64,000 bases of DNA from CAZTJA01 sp964613745 (GCA_964613745.1 CAZTJA010000005.1:18244-82243), one strand, 5' to 3'. Shown: positions 16,315-25,100, counted from the first letter of the stretch. The notes: generated by a model from the sequence alone, not told the origin. Numbers and translations: made by a program.

Positions 16315-16869
16315 ATGGAGAAAGATGATAAGTCGTTCAAAAATTCTATCGCGGAATTGATGGAAAATCTCGGAACAATAGGACTGTTCATGTTGGGCGA
16401 AATGAGATCACTCTTGAAAAAGAGCTGGGGTGGATCGAGAGAAGAATTTTTTTCCGCGGTCGATCAGGCCGTGAAAAACATGAAAAATTCGGGAAAGTGG
16501 GCGATGGACGACATAGAACGAACCGCTTCCCAGGTGAAGGATTCTTGGCCCTTGTTGAATGAACAAAAAACGCGAGACTGGGACAGATTTCTTGCTGAGG
16601 TTAAAGAAAGAATGAATTCATTCGGTGAATTTAGTAAAGACTCTTTTAATAAAGCAGTGGAGCAAGCGAAAGAAGCGCTGGATAAACAGTGGTCGGCATT
16701 TGGGAGATTTGGAGAGCCTCAGTTGAAATCCCTGTTTGAGCAATCGGAGCAGATGTCACGGTCCTTCCAAGACCAATGGGGTGTGGTTAAGGAGTACTGG
16801 GAAAAAACAGGAAAGAAAGTTGATAGAGCCATCGATGCCGCCTGGGAAGAACTTAAGAAAAAGGAATAG
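16315..16869 (+). CDS. Helical phasin/apolipoprotein-like protein
   Basis: A 184-residue, almost entirely helical protein without a signal peptide. It is made of roughly 35-40-residue amphipathic segments rich in Lys/Glu, Trp and Phe that resemble each other (EEFFSAVDQAVKNMKNSGKWAMDD; FGEFSKDSFNKAVEQAKEAL). Such proteins coat granules or membranes (phasins) or stabilise other proteins. I do not recognise a specific family. The ribosome site AGGAGG before ATG 16315 is strong. It is 39 bases upstream of coaE and may share its transcript. Confidence 0.75.
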   Translation: MEKDDKSFKNSIAELMENLGTIGLFMLGEMRSLLKKSWGGSREEFFSAVDQAVKNMKNSGKWAMDDIERTASQVKDSWPLLNEQKTRDWDRFLAEVKERMNSFGEFSKDSFNKAVEQAKEALDKQWSAFGRFGEPQLKSLFEQSEQMSRSFQDQWGVVKEYWEKTGKKVDRAIDAAWEELKKKE

Positions 16870-16908
16870 AGGCATGTCGCTCTGGAACACTGGAGCCTCT
16901 TTTGGACA

Positions 16909-17535
16909 ATGAAGATCATAGGATTGACCGGTGGAATAGCTTCCGGAAAGAGCACTGTCGCAAATATATTTCGAAAATTCGGAGTACCCGTTATATGTAC
17001 GGATGAATTGGCTCGAGCCGTGGTTGAACCGGGGGAACCCGCCATGCTCGAAATCCAAGATCAATTCGGGAAAGACGTGATCAAACCCGATGGTACCCTG
17101 GATCGAATTGCTATGGCCGCCCTTGTATTCTCCAGTGAAGTCCTGAGGCACAAGCTTGAATCGATTCTTCATCCTCGTATTTCCGATAAAGTAAGTTTTC
17201 TCCTCGCCGGGTATCGAGATGAAGGGAAAAAAGTGGTTGTTATTGATGTCCCTTTACTCTTTGAGAGTGGATGGGATGAGAAGTGCGATGTGAACGTTGT
17301 GGTTGCGGTACCGCACGAAATTCAAATACAAAGGTTAATCGTTCGTGATAAAATGACGCATGAACAGGCGTTTTCCCGACTAAAGGCTCAAATGTCCTTG
17401 CAAGAGAAAAAGAAAAGAGCCGATTTTGTTATAGACAATTCCGGTTCTATCGAAAATACGGAAGAAAACGTGAAGGACGTGCTAAAGTCCATCGGGTATG
17501 AATTGCTGAACACAGTTCCGTATCGCGAGAATTAG
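16909..17535 (+). CDS. coaE: Dephospho-CoA kinase
   Basis: A 208-residue P-loop kinase catalysing the last step of coenzyme A synthesis. P-loop GGIASGKST (8-16), the DELARAVVEPGEPA segment, the HPRI motif and VIDVPLLFESGWDEKCD are all present and in order. Length is normal. It is followed 17 bases on by a zinc-ribbon membrane protein in the same direction. Confidence 0.96.
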   Translation: MKIIGLTGGIASGKSTVANIFRKFGVPVICTDELARAVVEPGEPAMLEIQDQFGKDVIKPDGTLDRIAMAALVFSSEVLRHKLESILHPRISDKVSFLLAGYRDEGKKVVVIDVPLLFESGWDEKCDVNVVVAVPHEIQIQRLIVRDKMTHEQAFSRLKAQMSLQEKKKRADFVIDNSGSIENTEENVKDVLKSIGYELLNTVPYREN

Positions 17536-17552
17536 GAGCACTTTAAAACGGA

Positions 17553-18053
17553 ATGGAAACATTAATTGGAATTGGAATATGGGCCGTTATTTTCGTCGTC
17601 TGGTATGTAAAAAATTATCCGGAGAAGTTTCGGACGATTTTTCCGGGATTGATTAAAAAAATGTCATCTATACATAAGAAAAAAGCTCCTTCAACGCGAG
17701 TGAAAGCACCGGTAAAAAGATCCGAGGATTTCAAGCATTTAGTAGAAACGATAGAATCTATATGCGCGAAAGATAAAATTGGATCCACAGACGCAGCAAC
17801 CATGGTCCAAGCAGTAAATCGATTACTGGAAATCGAACCATCAAGTGGCCAGATCTGGGAAGCCTATGCGCTGGACTCACTTGAATCTGCAGAAATTACC
17901 TGTGACGATTGCAAAATACCCGTTGAAAAGACGGTAAAAAAAACGGGTATAAGAATTCAGTGCAATAGCTGCTCTAAATGGCTTGCATTAAAGAACTCCA
18001 AAATCACGATCATCAATCCCCACCGTCCGGATTTGGAAGACTGGGAGAAATAA
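17553..18053 (+). CDS. Hypothetical membrane-anchored zinc-ribbon protein
   Basis: A 166-residue protein with an N-terminal membrane span (about 3-19), a basic linker (KKAPSTRVKAPVKR) and a C-terminal zinc ribbon formed by Cys117, Cys120, Cys137 and Cys140 (CDDC...CNSC). The topology places the ribbon in the cytoplasm if the short N-terminus is outside. It follows coaE by 17 bases. I do not recognise the family; no enzymatic motif is visible. Confidence 0.72.
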   Translation: METLIGIGIWAVIFVVWYVKNYPEKFRTIFPGLIKKMSSIHKKKAPSTRVKAPVKRSEDFKHLVETIESICAKDKIGSTDAATMVQAVNRLLEIEPSSGQIWEAYALDSLESAEITCDDCKIPVEKTVKKTGIRIQCNSCSKWLALKNSKITIINPHRPDLEDWEK

Positions 18054-18074
18054 CTTTCTAATGTGGAGAGTAGA

Positions 18075-18353
18075 ATGAGAACGCTTGCCCTGATCGTAAT
18101 CATTATACTTGTGGTGGTTTTTCTGGGTGGCTACGTCAAGTTCGGGGGTACACCGCTGCTTAGCCGATTAGATCGCGTGATGAACACGACAATGTTCATG
18201 GATTTGCACTATTTATTTTTTTCGTTTCTTTACGGGAACCACATAGGGGCCGGAATTAAGAGCAAGAACCAAGATATTCGCAGTTTTCAGGAGAAACCTT
18301 TAGGAATCGATAATAAATCCAAGTATCGCGAATTGGAGAAAGCAGCGCAATGA
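18075..18353 (+). CDS. Small membrane protein of unknown function
   Basis: A 92-residue protein with one N-terminal hydrophobic span (LALIVIIILVVVFLGGYV), a second weaker one around FMDLHYLFFSFLYG, and a charged C-terminus. It starts at ATG 18075 behind GGAGAG; an in-frame GTG at 18063 has no better site. It follows the zinc-ribbon protein by 21 bases and ends at the terminator 18356-18380, so it closes that plus-strand operon. Unrecognised. Confidence 0.65.
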   Translation: MRTLALIVIIILVVVFLGGYVKFGGTPLLSRLDRVMNTTMFMDLHYLFFSFLYGNHIGAGIKSKNQDIRSFQEKPLGIDNKSKYRELEKAAQ

Positions 18354-18355
18354 AT

Positions 18356-18380
18356 TATGCCTCCGGAATCCGGAGGCATA
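18356..18380. terminator. Convergent 11-bp stem-loop
   Basis: ATGCCTCCGG (18357-18366), loop AAT and CCGGAGGCAT (18370-18379) pair perfectly, with one more T:A pair outside. It lies between the stops of two convergent genes. There is little T-run. Confidence 0.65.
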
Positions 18381-18384
18381 TTCA

Positions 18385-18786
18385 CTATGAGATCTCGATC
18401 CGCTTTGCTTTCTGTTCGGCTAGTGGAACTCTGATGGTCAATATGCCCTTTTCCAATTTCGCCTGAATTTCTCGATCTTTAGCTTCTGCCGGTAATTCAA
18501 ATTGTCTTTCAAAAACTCCATGGTATAGTTCGCTGCGGCCGCAACAACCATAATTTGAAGAATTTTCAAGTCTTTTTTCACCGGAAATTACTAAGAAATT
18601 TTCTCGTAAGCTCACGCTTATATCCTTGTGATCGATTCCCGGTAGCTCGGCAATTATCTTGTAAAGATTGCTTTCAACTACAATATTTACCTTTGGGAAA
18701 ATATCTCCCAATATCGATGATTCGATGACGCGTGCGGATTGTGAACCACAGCCGGATCCCATTAACTCCGTAAAATTATCATACAT
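18385..18786 (-). CDS. Small heat-shock protein (Hsp20/alpha-crystallin)
   Basis: A 133-residue ATP-independent chaperone. The alpha-crystallin domain runs from about 33 to 120 (IIAELPGIDHKDISVSL; LVISGEKR; ILTIRVPLAEQ), and the C-terminal I-x-I anchor is IEI just before the end. Unusual for the family are a Cys pair (GCCGR) in the loop between strands and another Cys at the N-terminus, possibly redox-linked. The ribosome site is GGAGG. It is a single-gene unit facing the operon at 17553-18353. Confidence 0.93.
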   Translation of the reverse strand: MYDNFTELMGSGCGSQSARVIESSILGDIFPKVNIVVESNLYKIIAELPGIDHKDISVSLRENFLVISGEKRLENSSNYGCCGRSELYHGVFERQFELPAEAKDREIQAKLEKGILTIRVPLAEQKAKRIEIS

Positions 18787-18916
18787 GAATCATAACCTCC
18801 GTAACTCGTTCATTTGATTCCATGTTTTCCTCATTCTTTTTTCTCAGACACACAAGAAAGAAAAATCATCTATCAGGCGTTTAGAACAACGGAGAGGTCT
18901 CAACAGAAGTTGAGGA

Positions 18917-18945
18917 TTTCAGCTTTTGGGCTGTTCCGGTATAAT
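18917..18945 (+). promoter_or_regulatory. Possible promoter of the cupin/methyltransferase pair
   Basis: A perfect TATAAT (18940-18945) sits 61 bases before the GTG at 19007. The -35 candidate at 17-base spacing, TTTCAG (18917-18922), is poor, so an activator may be needed. Confidence 0.35.
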
Positions 18946-19006
18946 CAAGCTGGAAGACCCGAATTTTACAGATCGGGGCCACTTTGATTCACTACGAGGA
19001 GGATGA

Positions 19007-19672
19007 GTGAACGTAACCAACTGGGATCAATTGGAAGAGCATCGTATAAACGAGAATGTCTCCCGAAAGTTATTTTGGGGCAGCAATCTCATGGTCCGCA
19101 AAATGATTTTGGCCCCAAACACGTACCTGCCAATCCATGATCACGCCTATGAACAACTGATCCTTGTGGAAAACGGCGAATTGATAATCATGTTTTCGGA
19201 CGGAGTGGATCACTGGCTTAAAGCGGGCGAATTTCTGCTGGTACCTATAGCAAAATCACATGGAACCCAAGCAGGTCCGGATGGGTGTGTACTTTTGGAT
19301 ATAGCATCCCCCGTGTCAAAGGACCTGGTCGATGGGGAGTCCACCTATCTTGAATCATCCACTGAACAGACCAAGGATCCCTACCTTCAGCTTTATGGCT
19401 ATCTCAGGGCTAATGGAATTAAAACAACACTGGACGAGTTGAAAACTATTCCTATTGAATTGCTCGCGAGATACACATATGAACGGGGATGTATAACGAT
19501 GGGCGAATTGCGGAAGGTACTCGATATAGATAAGAAACAGGCCAAATCTCTCCTCAGAGAATGGAAACATGGAGACGATCACAGCGAATCGAGCTACAAA
19601 CGCAAATTTGAACGTCTGGTGATTATCCCACAAAATGTCATTGAGGCAGCCAAAAAATTGCAGCAGGATTGA
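19007..19672 (+). CDS. Cupin-domain protein with C-terminal helix-turn-helix-like region
   Basis: A 221-residue protein. The first 105 residues are a cupin barrel with His44, His46, Glu49 and His85 as metal ligands (LPIHDHAYEQ; KSHGT). Residues 121-221 are helical and contain TMGELRKVLDIDKKQAKSLLREW, which looks like a winged helix. It may be a ligand-sensing regulator rather than an enzyme. The start is GTG 19007 behind GAGGAGG; the overlapping ATG at 19003 is in another frame. The methyltransferase gene begins six bases after its stop. Confidence 0.75.
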   Translation: MNVTNWDQLEEHRINENVSRKLFWGSNLMVRKMILAPNTYLPIHDHAYEQLILVENGELIIMFSDGVDHWLKAGEFLLVPIAKSHGTQAGPDGCVLLDIASPVSKDLVDGESTYLESSTEQTKDPYLQLYGYLRANGIKTTLDELKTIPIELLARYTYERGCITMGELRKVLDIDKKQAKSLLREWKHGDDHSESSYKRKFERLVIIPQNVIEAAKKLQQD

Positions 19673-19678
19673 CAGTAC

Positions 19679-20470
19679 ATGGACGAATCCAAACTTCTTA
19701 AAATTAAGTCTGCCATTCGAGCTAATTTCGATTCAGGTCCGGAGGCATATGTAGCTTTTGAGAGAAAACACAAATTTTTTTATCACCTGAATTCTTTGCT
19801 CATGGAACCGGTCATCCTTCCTAAAAACGCTTCGATTCTAGACGTCGGTTGCGGAACCGGAGCCGGCTGCCAACAGTTGCTGCACACCTTTCCCGGCAGT
19901 AGTATCGTGGGTATCGACAATTCTTCGGCAATGCTGCAATTTGCCTCTGCAGCCATAAAGGATTCCCCGGAAATCACTCTTATCCACGGCGATGCCGGTC
20001 ATTTAACCACGATTCTCAATCAGACCTTTGACGCCGTAGTTTATAGTGCTTCAATTTTCCTCATACCTGATTATCGTGAAAGCCTGAGACAAGCTCATGA
20101 ATTAATGAATTCTCCGGGCCATATCGCATTAAGTTTCATGGATGGAGTTTTCGACGCATCGGGAAGAAACGTCTTTGCTGAAATCGATAAAGCAACCGGT
20201 TTGGGAGTGAGTTTCAAGAAAGCGGTTAAATGGGACGAATTCGTGAGGCTCTTTACTGAGCAATTCCCCAAACATCAGATCCGTGAGCACTATTTCAATG
20301 TTTCAACCGAGTTTTTGAGGGACTTTTTTTCGGTTCCTGCGATGTCGGCAGGCTTGTTTCCTGGATTAGGCTACCCGGAACGCCTTCAGTTGGTAGAAAA
20401 ATTGGTTGGGTCGATTGGTGAAGCGAATTCTAGATTTAAATGGATGTTGGTAAATGGAAAGAAGAACTGA
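19679..20470 (+). CDS. Class I SAM-dependent methyltransferase
   Basis: A 263-residue methyltransferase. Motif I is ILDVGCGTGAG (53-63), followed by the acidic VGIDNSSAML and HGDAGHL. The fold and length are typical of small-molecule methyltransferases of the UbiE/Methyltransf_11/25 type; the substrate cannot be read from sequence. It is coupled to the cupin protein (six-base gap), so the two may act on or sense the same metabolite. It converges with the gene at 20480. Confidence 0.88.
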   Translation: MDESKLLKIKSAIRANFDSGPEAYVAFERKHKFFYHLNSLLMEPVILPKNASILDVGCGTGAGCQQLLHTFPGSSIVGIDNSSAMLQFASAAIKDSPEITLIHGDAGHLTTILNQTFDAVVYSASIFLIPDYRESLRQAHELMNSPGHIALSFMDGVFDASGRNVFAEIDKATGLGVSFKKAVKWDEFVRLFTEQFPKHQIREHYFNVSTEFLRDFFSVPAMSAGLFPGLGYPERLQLVEKLVGSIGEANSRFKWMLVNGKKN

Positions 20471-20479
20471 TCGTTATGA

Positions 20480-21283
20480 TCATAGACCAATCATGGAAAG
20501 ATGTTTTGCCGTCTTTCTCGCATCCATCATACAGTTTAGTTCGAATTGTCTGATAATTTTCAGGTAATCCTGAGCAGTTCTGGGATTCGGATCCAAATCA
20601 GCCGAAATGGCTTTAATATTGATGGTCTTGAACATTCCGTATAAATCCGAGAGTTTTGTCTTGAGCTCGGCGTTGAGGTTCTGAATAGCGTTTTGCACTC
20701 CAATTGCATCATAGGCTTGGGTATCACACTTTGATATTCTGAACGAAGTTTTTGAGACGTCATGCCAAGCGCCTAAAAACATAAGATCCTTGGCCTTGAC
20801 CTTCTGGATTTCCGATAAATTGAATCGTATTTCTCCGGAAAGTACCCATTTCAAAGGCGGATCTTTTGCTGAAACGGCTGCGATGCTGATTGGAGAGTCT
20901 AACGACTCGGAGCCGGCAAGCATTTGGGCCAACTTCTCTGCAAAAGTGCCGTCGTGCATTGACTGTGTTTGATCACAGATGAGAGTATTTCCGGATATTG
21001 AGGAATCGATCATTTGAGGCGCGATTACCATGGACTTTTTTCCAAAGGCATGAACTATTCCCAAGACATAGAAAATGATTGGGCTGCATGTATTCGCTGT
21101 TAACACAACTAGAGATGCATTACCTATCATTCCGGAAATGTGATTCAAACTATCGGGTTTTAATTCCTGGATCGTAGGGATATAGCCGGCACTCTCCAAA
21201 GCGTCTCTCAGAAATTCGAGCTTCTCGTCCCTCTCTTTCTGTTTTTCAAATGTTAATACCAAGGCTGAGTTCTTGGCTGCCAT
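20480..21283 (-). CDS. Hypothetical protein, degenerate nucleotide-hydrolase (TIR/deoxyribosyltransferase-like) N-domain
   Basis: A 267-residue protein. Residues 8-90 resemble the TIR/nucleoside 2-deoxyribosyltransferase-like fold: a first strand and helix (LEFLRDALESAGYIPTI), then IGNASLVVLTANTCSPIIFYVLGIVHAFGKK. Active relatives read NPNVFYELGIAHAL, where the Glu is catalytic; here it is Val (FYVLG), so enzymatic activity is doubtful. The C-terminal half is helical and unrecognised. It is 10 bases downstream of a small secreted protein gene. It may be a sensor or a decayed defence-type protein. Confidence 0.62.
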   Translation of the reverse strand: MAAKNSALVLTFEKQKERDEKLEFLRDALESAGYIPTIQELKPDSLNHISGMIGNASLVVLTANTCSPIIFYVLGIVHAFGKKSMVIAPQMIDSSISGNTLICDQTQSMHDGTFAEKLAQMLAGSESLDSPISIAAVSAKDPPLKWVLSGEIRFNLSEIQKVKAKDLMFLGAWHDVSKTSFRISKCDTQAYDAIGVQNAIQNLNAELKTKLSDLYGMFKTINIKAISADLDPNPRTAQDYLKIIRQFELNCMMDARKTAKHLSMIGL

Positions 21284-21293
21284 TTATGGATGC

Positions 21294-21551
21294 TCACTTA
21301 TTTCCAGACTTTGGTATCGATTTCTTTTCAGCCTCAAGCTTTGCGGAATCATAAAGATCCTGAATATCATCAATCAAACCCTTCGAAAGCGGTCCCTTGT
21401 CCGGACCTGGAGGGGGCTGATTCATTTGATGACTCATCCACTGGGTACTATTGGGATTTCCTGGTTGCTGAGGGGTTTGCGCCGATATATTCGGTGGATA
21501 ATTCAATCCACTCAATACCAAAAATAGAGATATGATTAACAGCCGAGCCAT
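21294..21551 (-). CDS. Small secreted proline-rich protein
   Basis: An 85-residue protein with a clear signal peptide (MARLLIISLFLVLSGLNYPPNISAQ, probable cleavage after about residue 24) and a mature part rich in Pro, Gln and Asn, ending in a short charged helix. It lies 10 bases upstream of the degenerate nucleotide-hydrolase-like gene in the same direction. No family recognised. Confidence 0.6.
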   Translation of the reverse strand: MARLLIISLFLVLSGLNYPPNISAQTPQQPGNPNSTQWMSHQMNQPPPGPDKGPLSKGLIDDIQDLYDSAKLEAEKKSIPKSGNK

Positions 21552-21741
21552 GCTAATTCTCCCGTTAATTTCCTGAACCGAGTATATACCCGAACGGCTC
21601 GAAAAATAATAGGACGATACTGAATCAGTGGGGTTGCATTATGGAAGTAGTCTGATGTGGTTTAGAATCGGCGATAAAGAATTTGACCCGAAGGGGGTCG
21701 TTTTAGGGGGAGATCCAAAGACCTCCCCGACACTCAAGGCA

Positions 21742-23331
21742 TTATTTGTGATCACTCCATTTGCCGTATTTTTCGCGAAGTTTTCTATGCAAAATTTTGC
21801 CGGTTCCGGTTCTCGGCATTTCATCGTCTTCAATGAAGTCCAAAGTCTTGGGAACCTTGTATGCCGCAATCATAGATTTAGCGTGTTTTGTGATCTCCTG
21901 TTTCAGGTCTTCCGAAGGAGAAAAATCATCGTTTAAAATCAATACCGCATGGATTGCCTCGCCCCATTTCTCATGAGGCACTCCGATAACCGCTACATCT
22001 TTCACAGCCTTATGTGAGCCAACAGCGTTTTCGACCTCGGAAGGGAATACGTTCTCGCCACCAGTGATAATCATGTTTGCCTTTCTATCAACCAGCACGT
22101 AAAAACCGTCACTGTCGCGATAACACATGTCCCCGGCAGTGAACCATTCACCTTCAAAGACTTGTTCCGTCTTTTCCGGCAAATGCCAGTACTCCTTGAA
22201 CATCATTGGTGTTCGGGCATACAGTTCGCCGACTTCTCCATCGGGAACTTCTTCTCCAGCCTCATCCAATACTTTGATTCTGTCCACGCCGAAGATTTCC
22301 TGACCTATAGTCCCCAATTTTCGTAATTGATCCTCAGGCCGGCACAATGTGACCAATCCGGCCTCGGTAGAGCCATAAGCCTCCCAAAGCTCGGCATTTT
22401 TGAAGAACTCCAGTATCGCTACTTTAGTATCCTTTCGAGCCGGGGCAGAAGAAATCAGCAATTGACGCACGTGTGATACGTCGTACTTGTCCTTGATTTC
22501 CTGCGGCAAAGAAAGAATCATTATGTAGTGCGTAGGTACTAATGACACGAACGTAATTTTGTACTTCGATATAGTTGAAAGAAAATCTTCCGGGTTGAAA
22601 CTCGATTCGTTGTACACACAAACCGGTGCAGCCACTAAAGTGTATGGAAAGGAATAGAAAATGGAGTTGACGTGACACATGGGCATGACCATCATGACTT
22701 TGTCGGTAGATCGAACCCCCATGTTGGCTATATCGAGATAGTACATCGCCATGTAACTTTCATGAGTTCTAACTACCCCTTTGGGTTTCCCGGTAGTGCC
22801 CGACGTATACATGAAGGTCCAGGGGTCCTCTGCATCAATCAAAATGCTCGGTTCCGACTCCGATGATGCCGCAAGCCAGCTTTCGTATTCGACATACCCA
22901 TTCGGCGCAGCTTCTCCCGGGTCTCCTAAGTACACAAAATTGTTTGCAGGAATTGGAAGTTCCGAACGAATACTATTTATCAGCTCCACAAATGGTTTTT
23001 CCACAATTATCGCTTTGCAATCCGAGTCGTTCACTATATAGCTGATTTCGGGACCTGCAAGTCGGAACATTAGAGGAACTGCGATTTGGCCGCCTTTAGC
23101 GGCTCCCGCATACATTTCCATCCATTCCACTCGATTGAAGGCCAAAATTGCGAATCTTTCGCCGTGTGAACAACCCATTTGAGTTAATCCGTTTGAAAGT
23201 CGGCAACTGCGGTCATTCCATTGCTTGAATGTAAAATCCTTCTTCTTGTCCTGACAACCAAGCAAATCCGGAAAATGTGCGGCATGTTGGCTTAGGACTG
23301 TTCCCATATGAATCCATTTGCTGATCGTCAT
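21742..23331 (-). CDS. AMP-forming acyl-CoA synthetase
   Basis: A 529-residue ANL-superfamily ligase that activates a carboxylic acid as acyl-AMP and then acyl-CoA. The P-loop is TSGTTGKPKGVVRTH; YGSTEAG, EWFTAGDM and the hinge VDRKANMIITGGENVFP follow; the catalytic C-terminal lysine is in RTGTGKILHRKL. AGGAGGAG precedes the ATG. The substrate is unknown; fatty or aromatic acids are both plausible in a syntrophic or sulfate-reducing organism. It is apparently monocistronic. Confidence 0.93.
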   Translation of the reverse strand: MTISKWIHMGTVLSQHAAHFPDLLGCQDKKKDFTFKQWNDRSCRLSNGLTQMGCSHGERFAILAFNRVEWMEMYAGAAKGGQIAVPLMFRLAGPEISYIVNDSDCKAIIVEKPFVELINSIRSELPIPANNFVYLGDPGEAAPNGYVEYESWLAASSESEPSILIDAEDPWTFMYTSGTTGKPKGVVRTHESYMAMYYLDIANMGVRSTDKVMMVMPMCHVNSIFYSFPYTLVAAPVCVYNESSFNPEDFLSTISKYKITFVSLVPTHYIMILSLPQEIKDKYDVSHVRQLLISSAPARKDTKVAILEFFKNAELWEAYGSTEAGLVTLCRPEDQLRKLGTIGQEIFGVDRIKVLDEAGEEVPDGEVGELYARTPMMFKEYWHLPEKTEQVFEGEWFTAGDMCYRDSDGFYVLVDRKANMIITGGENVFPSEVENAVGSHKAVKDVAVIGVPHEKWGEAIHAVLILNDDFSPSEDLKQEITKHAKSMIAAYKVPKTLDFIEDDEMPRTGTGKILHRKLREKYGKWSDHK

Positions 23332-23694
23332 ATTCTCCTCCTATCAAAATGGAACCGAAAGACTTCATTATCTGAGTGGCTCGTTACGTGTTCACGCGCG
23401 TTAGGTCGCAGGTTCCGAATGTTCGAAAGTTTCTGATATGTGAACGATGCCCGGAAACCGTTTGGACTCAGGGCATTATAGAAACTACTTCTATATTGTA
23501 AACACAAATTTAATTGGATCACGTCACTGAACTGGTGAAACCGGATTTTATCAGGAACTTCCAAATGGCGTGTATCCGAATACCGTAAGGACTCCACGTC
23601 ACTAAGAAATTTGTTTTTATTGAGCCATAGTTCTTGTTACCGGCATCGATATATGGAAACGTAAATTCTCGTATCATAGTCAATGAGGTTTGAA
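23332..23694. other. Intergenic stretch, nothing recognised
   Basis: About 360 bases between the divergent acyl-CoA ligase and HMA2-like genes. It must hold both promoters. An 89-codon open frame on minus has no homologous look, no ribosome site and biased composition, and I do not call it. Confidence 0.5.
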
Positions 23695-24030
23695 ATGAGC
23701 AATCTGGATTCCAATATCCGCAAGATAATTACCGTCGCAAAGTATGCCAAAATTTCGGAGCACACCCCGGGCAAGATAGTAATGAAATTCAGCTTTTCAA
23801 ATCTGCCCAAAGTCACTGCCTATTTGGGGGATTCCGAATTTTCTCACTTTGTTTATACAATGCCCGGAATAAAACGATTTAACGTCAATTCATGGACGAG
23901 GAGCCTTGAGATCACATATGACCCCGAAATACTCCCGTTTTCATTATGGGAAGACTTGGGTAACATCGGCACTGATCCAGCACGAGAAGAACTCGTGATG
24001 AATCGAATCAAGTCTGTTCTGGAAACGTAA
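23695..24030 (+). CDS. HMA2-domain-like small protein
   Basis: A 111-residue soluble protein with the layout of the HMA2 (heavy-metal-associated-like) family: HTPGKIVMKF, then PGIKRFNVNSWTRSLEITYDPEIL, the beta-alpha-beta-beta pattern without the metal-binding CxxC. In this family the domain usually sits beside P-type ATPases or export proteins; none is adjacent here. ATG 23695 has GAGG seven bases upstream; an ATG four codons earlier overlaps that site. Function unknown. Confidence 0.6.
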   Translation: MSNLDSNIRKIITVAKYAKISEHTPGKIVMKFSFSNLPKVTAYLGDSEFSHFVYTMPGIKRFNVNSWTRSLEITYDPEILPFSLWEDLGNIGTDPAREELVMNRIKSVLET

Positions 24031-24132
24031 TAAATTCCGTTCAATAGAGAAAAGATACTGGACTTAATTGAGTTCTGTTGATAAGAGATAGCCGAATTTC
24101 GACTTGATCCTTGCAAAGCCAAGAGGCAGTAA

Positions 24133-25020
24133 ATGCAGAAGAATCTTAGATACGGAACTCGGAATCTGGTCAGCCTGCACTTGTTTCTTCTCTGTTTCGG
24201 TCTCAGCGGACCGGCTTTTGCCTTATGGCTCCCTTGGGCGGGCGACGGTGACAAAGCTAAAAAAACGATAATCGATGTCTGGGATGCCGTTGCGGCCAAG
24301 GACAAGAGAGTGCTGAGGGAATTAGTTTCCGGTAGCGGAGCGTCTGCTTTTATTGACCAGGAGATTGCTGCGGCAAGGCAATTTCGAATCAAGAGTTATG
24401 AATGTGATCGAATCAACGTGAAAATTGATGCCGTTCAGGGGAAGTATGCTTTCGTAGAATACGACAAGCGAGTCACGGAGGAAACCGGTCAATCCAGATC
24501 AATGAGAATGCTTTCGGTTTTGGAAAAAGTAAACGGCGATTGGAAACTGTTAATTAATCCCGCAACTACTCAGAAACTTGATGCAAAGAGTAAAGAAGAA
24601 TTGTTAAAGCCTCCAATTATTTCCAATAATGAACAAGCCGACTTTGAACCTAAGGAAAAATCTTTTAAAACTCAGAATCAAAGCACTGCGGGCAAGTCGG
24701 TTCCGGAAAAGAACACCCGAACGGAAAGCCTCCAAAAGGAAGTATATAACTCAAACGGCGTGACGGTATCAGTGGGACCAAATCCTGTAGCCACACCTGA
24801 AGCTCTATATTCAAACAACCAGAATAGCGGTCCACAAGGTACTGGTCTTAAAACAATGGAAAAAACTGACGGGCAGCAAGTTTCAATTGATCATCAATCA
24901 AAGCTCCCGCAACTTGACGAATCAGCGGCAAAAAGTGCTGCGGCCGGTTCTCGTGAGGTTTACAACCAAAATGGAGTGACGGTAACCGTTTCGCCTCCCA
25001 CCGGCAATGTGATAAGATGA
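24133..25020 (+). CDS. Exported NTF2-like protein with repeated C-terminal motif
   Basis: A 295-residue protein. A signal peptide ends near FALWLPW (about residue 31). Residues 40-150 look like an NTF2/DUF4878-type cone fold (AKKTIIDVWDAVAAKDKRVLRELVS; FVEYDKRVTEETG; GDWKLLINPA). Then comes a low-complexity, Gln/Asn/Lys-rich tail of about 130 residues containing two copies of the motif EVYNxNGVTVxV (EVYNSNGVTVSVGP and EVYNQNGVTVTVSPP). The repeated motif may bind a partner or be an assembly tag. No close neighbour in an operon. Confidence 0.68.
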   Translation: MQKNLRYGTRNLVSLHLFLLCFGLSGPAFALWLPWAGDGDKAKKTIIDVWDAVAAKDKRVLRELVSGSGASAFIDQEIAAARQFRIKSYECDRINVKIDAVQGKYAFVEYDKRVTEETGQSRSMRMLSVLEKVNGDWKLLINPATTQKLDAKSKEELLKPPIISNNEQADFEPKEKSFKTQNQSTAGKSVPEKNTRTESLQKEVYNSNGVTVSVGPNPVATPEALYSNNQNSGPQGTGLKTMEKTDGQQVSIDHQSKLPQLDESAAKSAAAGSREVYNQNGVTVTVSPPTGNVIR

Positions 25021-25100
25021 AGAATGTTCGTGTAAATCGAATTATTGTAGTTTCCAAGAATTGATCGAGACATTCCGGTTGTCTATATGCATAAATTCGG

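Noticed and set aside
16868..16904. AGAGGC/GCCTCT hairpin with four T between two genes
   Set aside because: Only six pairs around a 21-base loop; too weak to call a terminator.
20480..21551. Calling this a full defence island
   Set aside because: No restriction, CBASS, toxin or nuclease partner is next to it, and the catalytic Glu is missing.
23328..23597. 89-codon frame on minus upstream of the acyl-CoA ligase
   Set aside because: No recognisable domain or ribosome site; it would cover the region expected to hold the ligase promoter.
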